A DNA stretch of 64,000 nucleotides, taken from Clarkia xantiana subsp. parviflora (Eukaryota; Streptophyta; Magnoliopsida; Myrtales; Onagraceae). The DNA lies in the NCBI GenBank assembly GCA_036873135.1, contig JAPTYO010000009.1, positions 36,534,756-36,598,755 of the forward strand. Reading direction: 5' to 3'. The translations under genes were made by a program, and so were the position numbers. Positions 54,208-64,000 of the stretch are shown piece by piece; position 1 is the first letter of the stretch, and every line of letters starts with the position of its first letter. The notes under the pieces are model-generated. The model had not been told where the DNA came from, made no database searches, and was given only the letters and a program-made list of their open reading frames with translations.

Positions 54208-56439
54208 TGTTGAATACAGACTCATAATGAGACTTGTGTGCAAATCGAAGAATAACGGTGGAGGAACAATGAAGCCGTGGCGGAGCAAATCAGGGAAAGT
54301 AAAATGAAGAGTCGCAGCGAAAAAGAGAGAGATGTATCAAGGGTTCATTTAGGTAACTTATTCAACTGTTCCTATCCCCCTCAATTTATACTAAACCCTA
54401 ACAGAATAACTAAAGGTTACACCGCAACCTTTTGTGAGTCTGTAAATATAGTCCCTAAACTAAAGCAAAGTAACAGATTGCAACAAATATAAAACCCAAT
54501 TTACATGGGCTATTAATACAAGGCTGGCCCAATACGTGGCCCAAACACCCTACACATATATGGGCTTTAACACTCCCCCTCAATCTGAACATTGCTAAAA
54601 AATGTCAACCATGTGAAGCTTCGAAACCAAACGCATGTGTTGTGCTTTAGGAAGCGCCTTTGTAAACAAATCCGCAGGTTGACTCGAAGACTTTAAATGC
54701 CCCAATCTAAGAAAACCTGTACTAACTTGATCACGAACAAAGTGACAATCAACTTCAATATGCTTAGTACGTTCATGAAAAACCGGATTATTACCAATTT
54801 GAATAGCAGCTTTATTATCACAATATAAAGTTATCGGTTTTTTAAATTCAAAACCCAATTCAGAAAGAATCCCATTCAGCCAAGCCAGTTCAGAAACAGT
54901 TTCACACATACTGCGATAATCAGCTTCAGCCGAAGAACAAGAAACAGTAGGCTGCTTTTTAACTTTCCAAGAAACTAATGAATTACCAATAAAAACACAA
55001 TAACCTGTGACAGATCTGCCTGATTCAATACAACGAGCATAATCCGAATCACAAAAAGCACTTATATCAAATATCTTGTCAGAAGATAACAAAATACCCA
55101 AACCAGGTTGTTGTTTCAAGTATTTCAGAATCCTGAAAACTGCATCATAATGGGATTTTTCTGGACTTTGCATATACTGACTTAAATAGTGGATAGAATA
55201 AGCAATATCAGGATGAGTAATCCCTAAATACAAAAGCTTCCCAATTAATCGCATATAAACAGTTGGATCAGAAAGTTCAGAATCATCTTTATTCATATTA
55301 AGGGATTCATCATATCCAACAGACGTAAATCTTGCATTCTGCTCCATAGGAGTGCTGCAAGGTTTACATCCCAATAAGCCAACTTTAGAAAGCATTTCCA
55401 GAACATACTTCCTTTGACAGAGCACAAGTCCCTTATCGGATCTTGCAACTTCAATGCCAAAAATATATTTTAATGTTCCTAAATCCTTCATTTTGAAGCT
55501 AGTTTGTAAAACCCTTTTAAGATCAGAAATCAAAGCAGCACTATTTCCAGTAATGAGCAAATCATCAACATAAACTAAAAGAATGAAAATTTCATCACCT
55601 TTTCTTTTTAAGAACATATAATAATCAAGGTGACTTTGTTTGTACCCATTACTAAGAAGGGCTTCAGTTAGCTTAATATTCCACTGCCTTGAAGCCTGTT
55701 TTAACCCATATAAAGATTTGTGTAATCTGCATACAAGACCAGATTTGTTAATAACACGCAACTCCCCCTGATTACCAAATCCAGGTGGTAAATCCATATA
55801 AACTTCTTCAAACAGATCACCTTGAAGAAAGGCGTTAAAAGCATCCATCTGATAAAGAACCCACTTGTTCATGGCAGCAAGAGATAATATAATCCTAACA
55901 GTTCCTATTTTAGCCACAGGAGAGAAAGTCTCATAATAATCAATGCCTTCTTTTTGTTTAAAACCCTTTGCAACAAGACGAGCTTTATAACGCTCAAGGG
56001 AACCATCAGAATTATATTTGACACGAAAACTCATTTACGACCTATAGAAGATCTACCGGAAGGCAAAGGAACCAATGACCAAGTCTTGTTTAATTCTAAA
56101 GCAGAAATTTCATCCTTCATTGCTTCAACCCAATTATTATCTAAACAAACTTCAGAAAAAGTGTGAGGCTCATGAATCTTATCAATAGTGCTTAAAAAAT
56201 ACTTGTAACAGAGGCAAGCCTATCATAACACAGACTGGTAGAAATAGAATGCAACGTAGAACAACCAACACTCATATCGTAATCACGGGTCCAAACAGGT
56301 GGCTTTATGTTTCTACTAGGTCTAGAAGGAGGATCAGAGACAGGTTGAGCATAATCAGTAAAATCAGCATCAACATTTACGTCATCATCATCACCTCTTA
56401 ATAAAGAATCATCAGTAGAAATACCTTCATTATGGACGG
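54208..56439 (-). mobile_element. Ty1/Copia element, 3' part, interrupted by a gypsy element
   Basis: Probable 3' LTR 54208-54572 (TGTTGAATAC to CTTTAACA on plus), then a purine tract (minus: GATTGAGGGGGAG), then pol. At 56440 the sequence is cut by the LTR of the fourth gypsy element; the 5' part of the Copia element should continue beyond that element's far end, outside the window. The outer LTR border at 54208 is a guess based on TGTT/AACA ends. Confidence 0.75.
54595..56439 (-). pseudogene. Copia reverse transcriptase-RNase H
   Basis: An open frame of 479 residues (56034-54595) covers RT (ARLVAKGFKQKEGIDYYETF, YQMDAFNAFLQGDL, LLVYVDDLLITG) and RNase H (SCSSAEADYRSM, LYCDNKAAIQI, VFHERTKHIEVDCHF, ADLFTKALP) to the stop. 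Upstream, 56439-56035 still reads as Copia pol (HEPHTFSEVCLDNNWVEAM) but in other frames with stops, including a break just before VFRVKYN. It is therefore degenerate upstream although the last 479 codons are open. Confidence 0.85.
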
Positions 56440-57122
56440 TGTTGGATCACGGTGGAACTCCGGTACGGACTTTGACGGCAATCCTAGCTCCTTTGCTCCA
56501 CGCAATCCTGCAAGTGGGGATAGACCGGGCGGTGACCCAGAATCCCTCTCCGATGCTTAAATGAGTATCTCGTATGACTGGCAAGTAATAAACTCAGAGT
56601 GTATTCAACTCAACGTAAGTCTTTCTGAGGTGATCTCCTGCCCTTTTATAGGCAAAGAGATGCCTCAGGTACCTGGCGAACCGTTAGGGGTGGTTAGCCC
56701 GTATCCCGCATATCTCGGACGTGATCTCGCGTATCTTAGCCATGCCCCGCGTATCTCGCCACGCTCCGTGTATCTTAACCACGTTCCGCGTATCTCGGCC
56801 ACGCCCCGCATATCTTGGCTTTATCCTCTGATAACGAGTCCCGACTTCCGTCGGGGACTCCAGAGTTATCTCGTTATGTCACCGCTCGGGGCCCCTCGTC
56901 ATCGTGACAGGGCCAATCATTCTCAGGGATTCATCATCGGGGCCTACTTAAAGGCTTCTCATCGGGAGCTTCCAGCTCCACTGTCGGGACCTTGCTTCGT
57001 CGGGACTCCCTTCGTCGGGACCCTTCTCCTAGGTCATCTTGACCTTCACTTTGGGGCCTGGTGGGCCTGTTTGCCGTTTCCTTGCCGTTAAAGGGGCCTG
57101 ACGGCTATAGTAGGACCCATCA
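56440..57122 (-). repeat. 3' LTR of the fourth gypsy element (683 bp)
   Basis: TGTTGGATCACGG to ACCCATCA on plus. It shares AGAGGGATTCTGGG with the LTRs at 19555 and 42667 and contains a series of CGCGTATCTC-like short repeats (56700-56810). Confidence 0.87.
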
Positions 57123-57675
57123 TTTGCCCCCAAGACATGAGGGACTTTTAGTTCGTCGTGTCTTTCAACTCCCGATCTTCCAATACTAAAGTCGGGGATC
57201 TTTTCCTTGGTTCAGTTACTCAGTTCATCAGTCTTCTCCTCTACGTTTCCTCAGGGTTTGTAGATAACTGTTATATCCCAAGGGTCTCCTCGGTTTCCTA
57301 GTGCATTAAATGCAGTAGATGATGGAGTGACGTTTTCGACCCACGTGCCTGATTTTTCGCGCCTGTCCTTTTCTGAAAAGTGCTTTTCAGGCCGTTTCAT
57401 CATTACGCCCGTTGTCCTTCTGCACGTTTCATCTCAACGGTCCAGATTAAGACTCTTCGACTTCGACGACTCGGATCGAAGTGTCCTTTCAACCGTCTTC
57501 TTCGACTATAAAACCCTAGCCCTGGTCACAATACAACTTTTACCATCTTCGAATTCTCAAAAACTCTCTGCGATTCCTCTGCAATTCCAAGCTCTGTGAT
57601 TTCGAAGGTCTTTGGAGTCTTCCCGATCATCTTTCCGACGACGTTTCGTTTATCTCCTTCAACCTCTACTTCATC
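57123..57675 (+). promoter_or_regulatory. Promoter and leader of the antisense gene
   Basis: Starts with the polypurine tract. A TATA box lies at 57507-57513 in CTATAAAACCCTAG, about 165 bases before the ATG. Upstream motifs TTTTCTGAAAAGTGC (about 57368) and AACGGTCCAGATTAAG (about 57437) resemble those in the same place in the composite element, so the promoter looks conserved between families. Confidence 0.65.
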
Positions 57676-59975
57676 ATGTCTGGTAAGGAATCCCTCTTCA
57701 TTGCTTGTTCGTCTTTTTCTTTCTAATTTCTCCAAGATTCCCACTGTATTTTCTTGCCCTGGTTGCTTTTCAGACAACGGTTCCAGCTCTGAGGGGAGAA
57801 AACCCTTTAATTTTGACTATGCTCCAAATGAGATTTCCAATACTGCTTATGATGCAGCTCTCCGAGAGGGTTGCATCACCATCACCTGGGAACCTCGTTT
57901 CCCGTATCTTAGGCATCGTCCCTCGAGTGACTCTGAAGTTACTCGTCCCCAGAAAGGGGAGGTGTTTGTCTCTACGGGACAAATATCAACGGGGATCAGG
58001 TTCCCCTTTTGCGGTAATCTGGTCGAGCTGTGCCATCATTACAGAACACACCCCACTACCTTTTCTCCCCATGCCATCCGCCTCTGGAACGCCTTTCAAG
58101 TCCTCTGTCTCCGACAGAAGTGGGTCTACAGCCTCCAACTCTTCAGAACCTTTTATGGGATGAAGTGCAATGAGGCGGGGGTTTGCGCCTTCTACCCCCG
58201 GATGCCCAAGTGGAGTAAGCAGCAGCTTGCCCGGTACGGCTGGACCAGTGACACCTGGATGGTGGTCAAGGGTCGGGGACTCTTGATTGATACAGGGTCC
58301 GACAACAGTAGCTGGAAGAAGAGCTACTTCTTTATCTTTCACTCCTCAATTCCCTGGCCTCGCTGGGAGGTGGCAGCAGACCCTCCGCCTGCTTTCCACA
58401 CTTATGTTGACGAGGATTTCGAGACTCTCCAACTCATCCAGCTCTATCGGTGGGAGGAGTCTTACACTCCTCTCAACGCCAACTCACTAGTGGAGCGGGA
58501 CCTGGTGCACGCCGGGATCCGACTCCTCGATATTGTTTCTGGGGGCAGCTCTTCGATGGCCCTTCCAATATGGTTCCTTGGGTAAACTTCTAATTCTTCT
58601 TTGTTTACTGTTTGCAGCCAAGAAGGTATCTGTGCTGACCAATCTGTTCCTTAAGCAGGGGGAGACTGATGCTGTCTGCCCCTCGCGGAAGAGGAAGTCT
58701 GCCAAGAAGGCTGCTGCTAGGTCGGGGTCTCCTTCAGCGGAGCAGCCCAAGCGGAACCGGGTGGATCTGGACCAGCTCTTCGATGTCCAGAACGCTGAAG
58801 AAGGTAAACAACTTCGACTTGCTATTAAATTGTACAAGAGGATGGTCCCGTCGGATTTGATTTCCTCGACCAAGGAAGGCCGCATTACTGATGTCAAAAG
58901 AATCCTTCGAGGCGAAACTCCCCGAGTCTTGAAGGCAGGCTACTATCATTATCGTGGGAAGGATCAATACGTCTCCCGACGTATCATTTGGTGTAAGAAT
59001 CCCGATGAACTTCCTGACTACCTTCCTAACTTTCTGGATAGGAGTCCAGACGCTTCAGGGAGTCCCGCTCACACAAGGGGAACAGGACCAGGAGCTGGCC
59101 CTGCATCTGCTGGCGGGTTCTATTCTGCCTTCTATGCGGCATCCGATTTACCTCAATCAGACGCATATGCAGCGGGATATCAGGGATATGGCTGTGCGCC
59201 GCGTAGAGGTGAGACTTTGCTTCTTTCTTGTTGATGATAGATCGGGTCGTTTGTTCATTAACACTTTTCCTTCTTATTGCAGGAGCTCGGGGACTACAAC
59301 CGCCTCATCGGGTATGGTATTGCCTATGATGAGGCCCGGGAGCGGGACCGAGGGGTCCGCGAGCAGCTTCAGGCAGATCTCAAGGCCTCCCAGTCTCTGC
59401 GGGGGAAGCTTGTCAAGGAGCAGGCTGCCCTTAATCAGAAGATTCGGGACCTTCAGCAGCAGATCGCGGACTTCGAGGGGCTCTTGAGGCAAGAGCGGCA
59501 GGAGCGGGGGGTGATTGTGGACAGGCTGACCCAGGAGAAGAAGGCTGCCGAGGACCAACTGGTCCTTGAGAAGAAGGCTTTGGAGGAGCTAATCGCGGGG
59601 TTTCCTGCGCAGCTGGCCGAAGCGGAGGAAAAGGGCCGGGAGGACTATCGGAGGTCTGAGGGCTTCCAAGCTGATGCCATGAAGTTCTTTGGCGCAGAGG
59701 TGGAGAACACTCTCTTTAACGCGGTTGAGGAGCTTCACCTGGAGTACGGGGATGCTATCAACTTCGACAAGTCTCCTTCCCTCGCTCCCTTTGCGAAGAA
59801 GTATTTTGCTCTCTCCGAGGAGAGTGATGGGGGGAGTACCCCCGTAATTGTCGAAGACGCTTCTGAACTTCCAAGTGCGGACGCCCGGATAGCCAATCCT
59901 CCTGAAGCCAATCCTGTGGATCCCTCTGCTACCGACTCCGCGGACCCAGCTGCTGCCAACAAGGACCAAGCTTGA
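57676..59975 (+). pseudogene. Antisense gene of the fourth gypsy element, probably with an internal deletion
   Basis: Exon 1 is ATGTCTG (57676-57682) as in the composite element, followed by GTAAGG. Exon 2 starts 57774 (DNGSSSEGRKPFNF, VELCHHYRTHPTTFSPHAIR, WKKSYFFIFHSSIPW) and ends near 58581. Exon 3, 58618-59208, has basic and Lys-rich sequence, RGETPRVLKAGYYHY, then a change of frame near 59040 before LALHLLAGSILPSMRHPIYL; compared with the other copies about 100 residues of Pro/Ser linker are missing there. Exon 4, 59283-59975, is a coiled coil (Gln/Glu/Lys/Leu-rich) ending FNAVEELHLEYGDAINF, LAPFAKKYF and ANKDQA. The frame change, if real, disables it. Confidence 0.7.
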
Positions 59976-60978
59976 ATGTTTTATCTTTTTAGAGTCCTTG
60001 TATCTTCTTCTCTTGCGTCGTCGTCGGGCCCTTGAGCCCTTATCAATATCAGACTTCTTTAGTTCCGATCTTTTGTTACACTTCTCCGAGTGACTTTACT
60101 TATATGCGCTTAAGTCGAAACCTCGACACTTAAGACATTCTCGTTCGTCTTTCCCGATGATTTTAATAACTTGCACCACTTAAGGCGACTTAGTTCCGTG
60201 CATCACTTAAAACGACTTAATCATTACTTAGGATAAACCTAAAGATTGTGCACCACTCAAGGCGACTTAATCCCGCGCATCACTTAAGACGGCTTAATCG
60301 TTACTTAGGATAAACCTAAAGATCGTACACCACTCAAGGCGACTTAATCCCGCGCATCACTTAAGACGACTTAATCGTTACTTAGGATAAACCTAAAGAT
60401 CGTGCACCACTCAAGGCGACTTAGTCCCGCGCATCACTTAAGACGACTTTTGGATAGTTAGAATAAATCTAAGTATTGTGCACCACTTAAGGCGACTTTT
60501 CTCGTGCACCACTGAAGGCGACTTTTGGATACTTAGAATAAATCTAAGTATTGTGCACCACTTAAGGCGACTTTTCTCGTGCACCACTGAAGGCGACTTT
60601 TGGATACTTAGAATAAATCTAAGTATTGTGCACCACTTAAGGCGGCTTGATCCCGTGCACCACTGAAGGCGATTTTCATCGTGCACCACTGAAGGCGACT
60701 TTTACACTTAGCATAAATCTAAGGACAACTCTTATTTGGAAGCAACCTCTTTATTTATTGATGGCATAAGATTGGCTTACATCGAATTAAACGATAAATA
60801 GCATACACCACTTAAGGCGATTTTACATCGGGCACCACTTAAGGCGACTTTTTCGGGCACCACTTAAGGCGACTTTATCGAGCACCACTTAAGGCGAATT
60901 TATCGGGCACCACTTAAGGCGAATTTATCGAGCACCACTTAAGGCGACTTTATCGGGCACCACTTAAGGCGACTTTCT
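59976..60978 (-). repeat. CACTTAAGG tandem repeat region
   Basis: Three arrays: about 60170-60455, units near 80 bases with GCACCACTCAAGGCGACTTA; 60457-60665, units of about 75 bases with GCACCACTTAAGGCGACTTT; 60805-60975, short units of about 25 bases with the same core. Long minus-strand frames here are by-products of the repeats. Confidence 0.87.
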
Positions 60979-63900
60979 TCAAGCATGGTGTTTCTTCAAG
61001 TGTTCGCCACTGAAAGAATGCTTTAATGTTCTGCCATCGAGGTCTTCCAACTTGTATGCATTTGGAGCTGGCATCCCCACGACCTTATAAGGTCCTTCCC
61101 ATTTTGGTGACATCTTGTTGATTCGATCCAAAAGGGTGAACTCGTTGCGACGCCAAACCAGCTCCCCGACAAAGAACTGTCGGGACTTCACTCGCCGATT
61201 GTAGTACCTGGCCGTCGCTAAACGCATTCGAGCTTGGACTTCATCGGCTTCCCGCCTCTTCTCTTCAAGTAAGTCCAAGTCCAGACGTCTCACTTCGTCG
61301 TTCGTTAGGGGCTCGTAATATCTCATCCGATGGGACGCCACAGCTATCTCCACAGGGGCGACAGCTTCCGTGCCATAAACGAGGCCAAACGGAGTCTCTC
61401 CTGTTGATCGTTTGGGTGTCATTCTAACAGCCCAAAGCACATTTTCTAGTTCGTTCAGCCACTTGCCCTTCAAGGCATAGACCCTCTTCTTCAGGCCATC
61501 CATCACGATTTTGTTGGCGGACTCCACCTGGCCATTAGTCTGAGCATGACGTACAGAAGCAGTCTGATGCTCAATGTTCAACTCTTCCAGATACTCCTTC
61601 ACCTGAGAGCCGTTGAATGGTGGGCCATTGTCGCTGATCACCACCTTAGGAATTCCGTATCTGGACACGATGTGGGTCTGGAGGAACTTGACGATCTGGT
61701 TCCCCGTTGTTCTGGCCAATGCCTTCGCCTCTATCCATTTCGAAAAATAATCGATAGCTACAAGTAAATACTTACATTGTCCTTGTGCTTGTGGAAGAGG
61801 TCCCACCAAGTCGATGCCCCACTGCGCGAAGGGCCAAGCGCTCTTGATGGATGTTAGGTTGGCGGCCGGAGCCGCGATACTCGGGGCGTACCTCTGGCAC
61901 GCGTCGCATGATCGGACCAACGCCGTTGCTTCTTTGTTCATCGTGGGCCAATAGTAGCCTAAGTTCAACACCTTACTCAAAATGGATCGGGCCCCTTCGT
62001 GACAAGCCGCGACTCCCTCGTGCATTTCCTTCAGGATTCGATTGGTGTCGGGTTCTGCTACACACTTCAGGTACGGAGTCGAGAACCAGCCCTTCTTGTA
62101 CAGCTGATTATCCAGCATCACATAATTAGACGCGATCCGACATATTCTGTCTACTGCTACCTTATCCTCGGGGACTGCCCCCGTAGTCAGATACGCGACT
62201 ATCGGGGTCATCCAAGTGGGCTCTTCCTCCGATTTTGTCTCAATGGTGCACACCTGTGTTGGGTCGATGTTTGATAAGATCACCTTCTCCAAGAAGTGCA
62301 CCTTCCGATTTTCTTCCAAGGGTGCCCCCAGGGCAAATTTACTCAAGGCGTCTGCCTCTACGTTCTCCTCCCTCGGGATAGCCTCGATATCGAAGCTTTT
62401 GAAGCTCTCTCTCAAGGCTTGTACCTCTCGCAGATACTTTTTCATTATCGGACTCCTTGCTTCGTATCGCCCTTGAACTTGGTTCACGATTAAAGCTGCA
62501 TCGCACTTCACTCTCAAGTGATCGATTCCAGTGCCTTTAGCGATTTTTAGACCCGTGATAAGAGCTTCGTACTCCGCTTCGTTGTTTGTGGCCTTGAATG
62601 TTAAAGCCAAGGCGTATCGGAGCGGTTCACCTTCACCTGGTAGTATCAACAAGAAGCCCGCTCCTGATCCGTCTGAACTCGCGGAGCCATCCGTGTACAT
62701 CTCCCAGATATTTTCCTTGTTTGGCTGTTCTGATTGCTCTGCCCTCTCTGGTTGTACTTCTGTCGGGACTTCCATGGTTGCCCCCTCTACAGGGCCCGCT
62801 TCTTCCAGATCGGGGGCTGTAGACTCTGCTATGAAATCTGATAATGCCTGACCCTTAATGGCTATTCTCGGAGCGAAGTGTATGCGAAACTCGCTAAGCT
62901 CTACTGCCCATTTTACTAATCTCCCCGACGCAACCGGTCGGTTCAAAAAATGCTTCAAAGGCTGGTTCGTTAGCATAGTGATCTCGTGTGCGTGGAAATA
63001 TGGCCTTAGCTTCCGAGCAGTAATAATCAACGCAAAGAGGTACTTCTCAACGGCGGGGTAGTTCAATTCAGATTTGGCAAATGCCTTGCTTACATAATAG
63101 ACGGGGACTTGATTACCCTCGACAATCTTTACTAACACAGAGCTAATGGCAAATTCAGAAACAGCCAAATAAAGGAAGAGCGGCTCGCCTGGAACCGGTT
63201 TCGCCAGCGGTGGGAGTGTGCGAAGGTGCTGCTTGAGCGCTTGGAATGCCTCTTCACATTTGGCGGTCCATTCGAATTTTTTGTTGGCCCTCAAGACTTC
63301 AAAAAACGGCATTGATCGGTCGCTGGCTTTGGATAAGAAGCGATTCATTGCAGCTAGTCGGCCATTCAGCACTTGCACCTCCCGATGGTTTATCGGAGAC
63401 TGCATCTCCTCGATTGCCCTCAGCTTCTCAGGATTCACTTCAATTCCTCTTTGGCTCACCATGAAGCCCAAAAACTTCCCTGAGTGGACTCCGAAGGCGC
63501 ATTTCGTCGGGTTCAAGCGAACTTGATGGAGCCTCATCCGCTCAAATGCCATGATAAGGTTGTGCACGTGATCCTCGGCTTGTCGGGACTTCACCAGCAT
63601 ATCATCCACGTAAGCTTCCATGGTTTCTCCCAGCATATCTCCAAACAGCTTGTTCACCATCCGCTGGTAGGTTGCCCCGGCATTGATCAACCCGAAAGGC
63701 ATGACATCGTAGTGATAGATGTCGCTGTCTGCATAGAATGCTGTGTGGGGGCGTCTTCTTTGGCCATCTTGATCTGGTTGTAGCCTGAATACGCATCCAT
63801 GAAACTTAACAGCTCATGTCCCGATGTGGCATCCACCAGCTGGTCGATCCTCGGGAGTGGATAGCAATCCTTTGGGCAAGCCTTGTTCAAGTCGCAGAAG

Positions 63901-64000
63901 TCCACGCACATTCGCCATTTCCCATTGGTCTTCTTTACCAGCACTGGGTTGGCCACCCAAGTCTGGAATCGGAGCTCCTTAATGAACCCAGCGTCGAGCA
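60979..64000 (-). pseudogene. gypsy pol: RT, RNase H, integrase (partial, one frameshift)
   Basis: The frame 63702-60979 (907 residues) covers RT from MPFGLINAGATYQ with AYVDDMLVKS, RNase H (MYTDGSASSDGSG) and integrase with HHCC (MHEGVAACHEGARS, CDACQRY), GIDLVGP, DNGPPFNG and NGQVESANK, ending GEHLKKHHA. Upstream RT (63956-63687, KMAKEDAP) is in another frame: one C appears lost near 63745 in the CCCCC run. The remainder of gag-pol is outside the window. Confidence 0.9.

Larger units (their letters stand above)
56440..64000 (-). mobile_element. Ty3/gypsy Tat-type element inserted in Copia; 5' end outside window
   Basis: 3' LTR at the left (56440-57122), then, going right, antisense gene, tandem repeats, integrase, RNase H and RT, running off the window. 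The LTR abuts Copia coding sequence directly (GACGG at 56435-56439 may be one half of the 5-bp duplication). The purine tract reads TTGGGGGCAAA on minus next to the LTR. Confidence 0.88.

Noticed and set aside
60438..60689. 83-codon repetitive frame
   Set aside because: By-product of the 75-base tandem repeat.

Overview
This is a plant nuclear window, probably eudicot: the genes have introns with GT-AG borders and AT-rich introns, there are plant-type lipoxygenase and MLP (Bet v 1-like) genes, and about three quarters of the sequence is plant transposon DNA. I could not assign a species.

Left third (1-19.5 kb), gene-bearing. Positions 1-5864 hold an LTR element in minus orientation with no recognisable protein, whose 5.2-kb interior is largely a chain of inverted repeats. 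Directly beside it lies a 9-lipoxygenase gene (6199-9287, +) lacking its first exon in this window; the element sits where intron 1 should be. After a Copia RNase H relic and a fold-back repeat comes a complete non-autonomous CACTA transposon (13751-16499), which itself carries a fold-back Mutator-like element with a 9-bp target duplication. An MLP-like pseudogene (17151-17775, -) is broken by a stop and a frameshift. The stretch 18231-19554 is a patchwork of a duplicated genomic segment and an LTR fragment.

Right two thirds (19.5-64 kb), a nest of Ty3/gypsy elements. From their layout (gag-PR-RT-RH-INT, then tandem repeats, then a spliced gene on the opposite strand, then the 3' LTR) they fit the Tat lineage. 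19555-34668 is a composite in which a truncated copy lies inside gag of a second copy of the same family; the second copy keeps an open 1.5-thousand-residue pol frame. At 34669 it is joined tail to tail with a 3'-truncated inverted relative (34669-43429). 44411-53578 is a complete, TSD-flanked non-autonomous element whose only long sense ORF is gag-protease-second gag. A Copia element (54208-56439) is interrupted by a fourth gypsy element (56440 to beyond 64000).

Four of these units carry an antisense gene. In three the ending is the same (a coiled-coil exon with related C-terminus), and where its start survives it begins with a seven-base first exon behind a TATA box just inside the 3' LTR. 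The most interesting structures are the hairpin-chain LTR element, the gag-PR-gag element, and the antisense genes with their CTTAAG-bearing repeat arrays. Exon borders were read by eye; no alignment, folding or database search was run.
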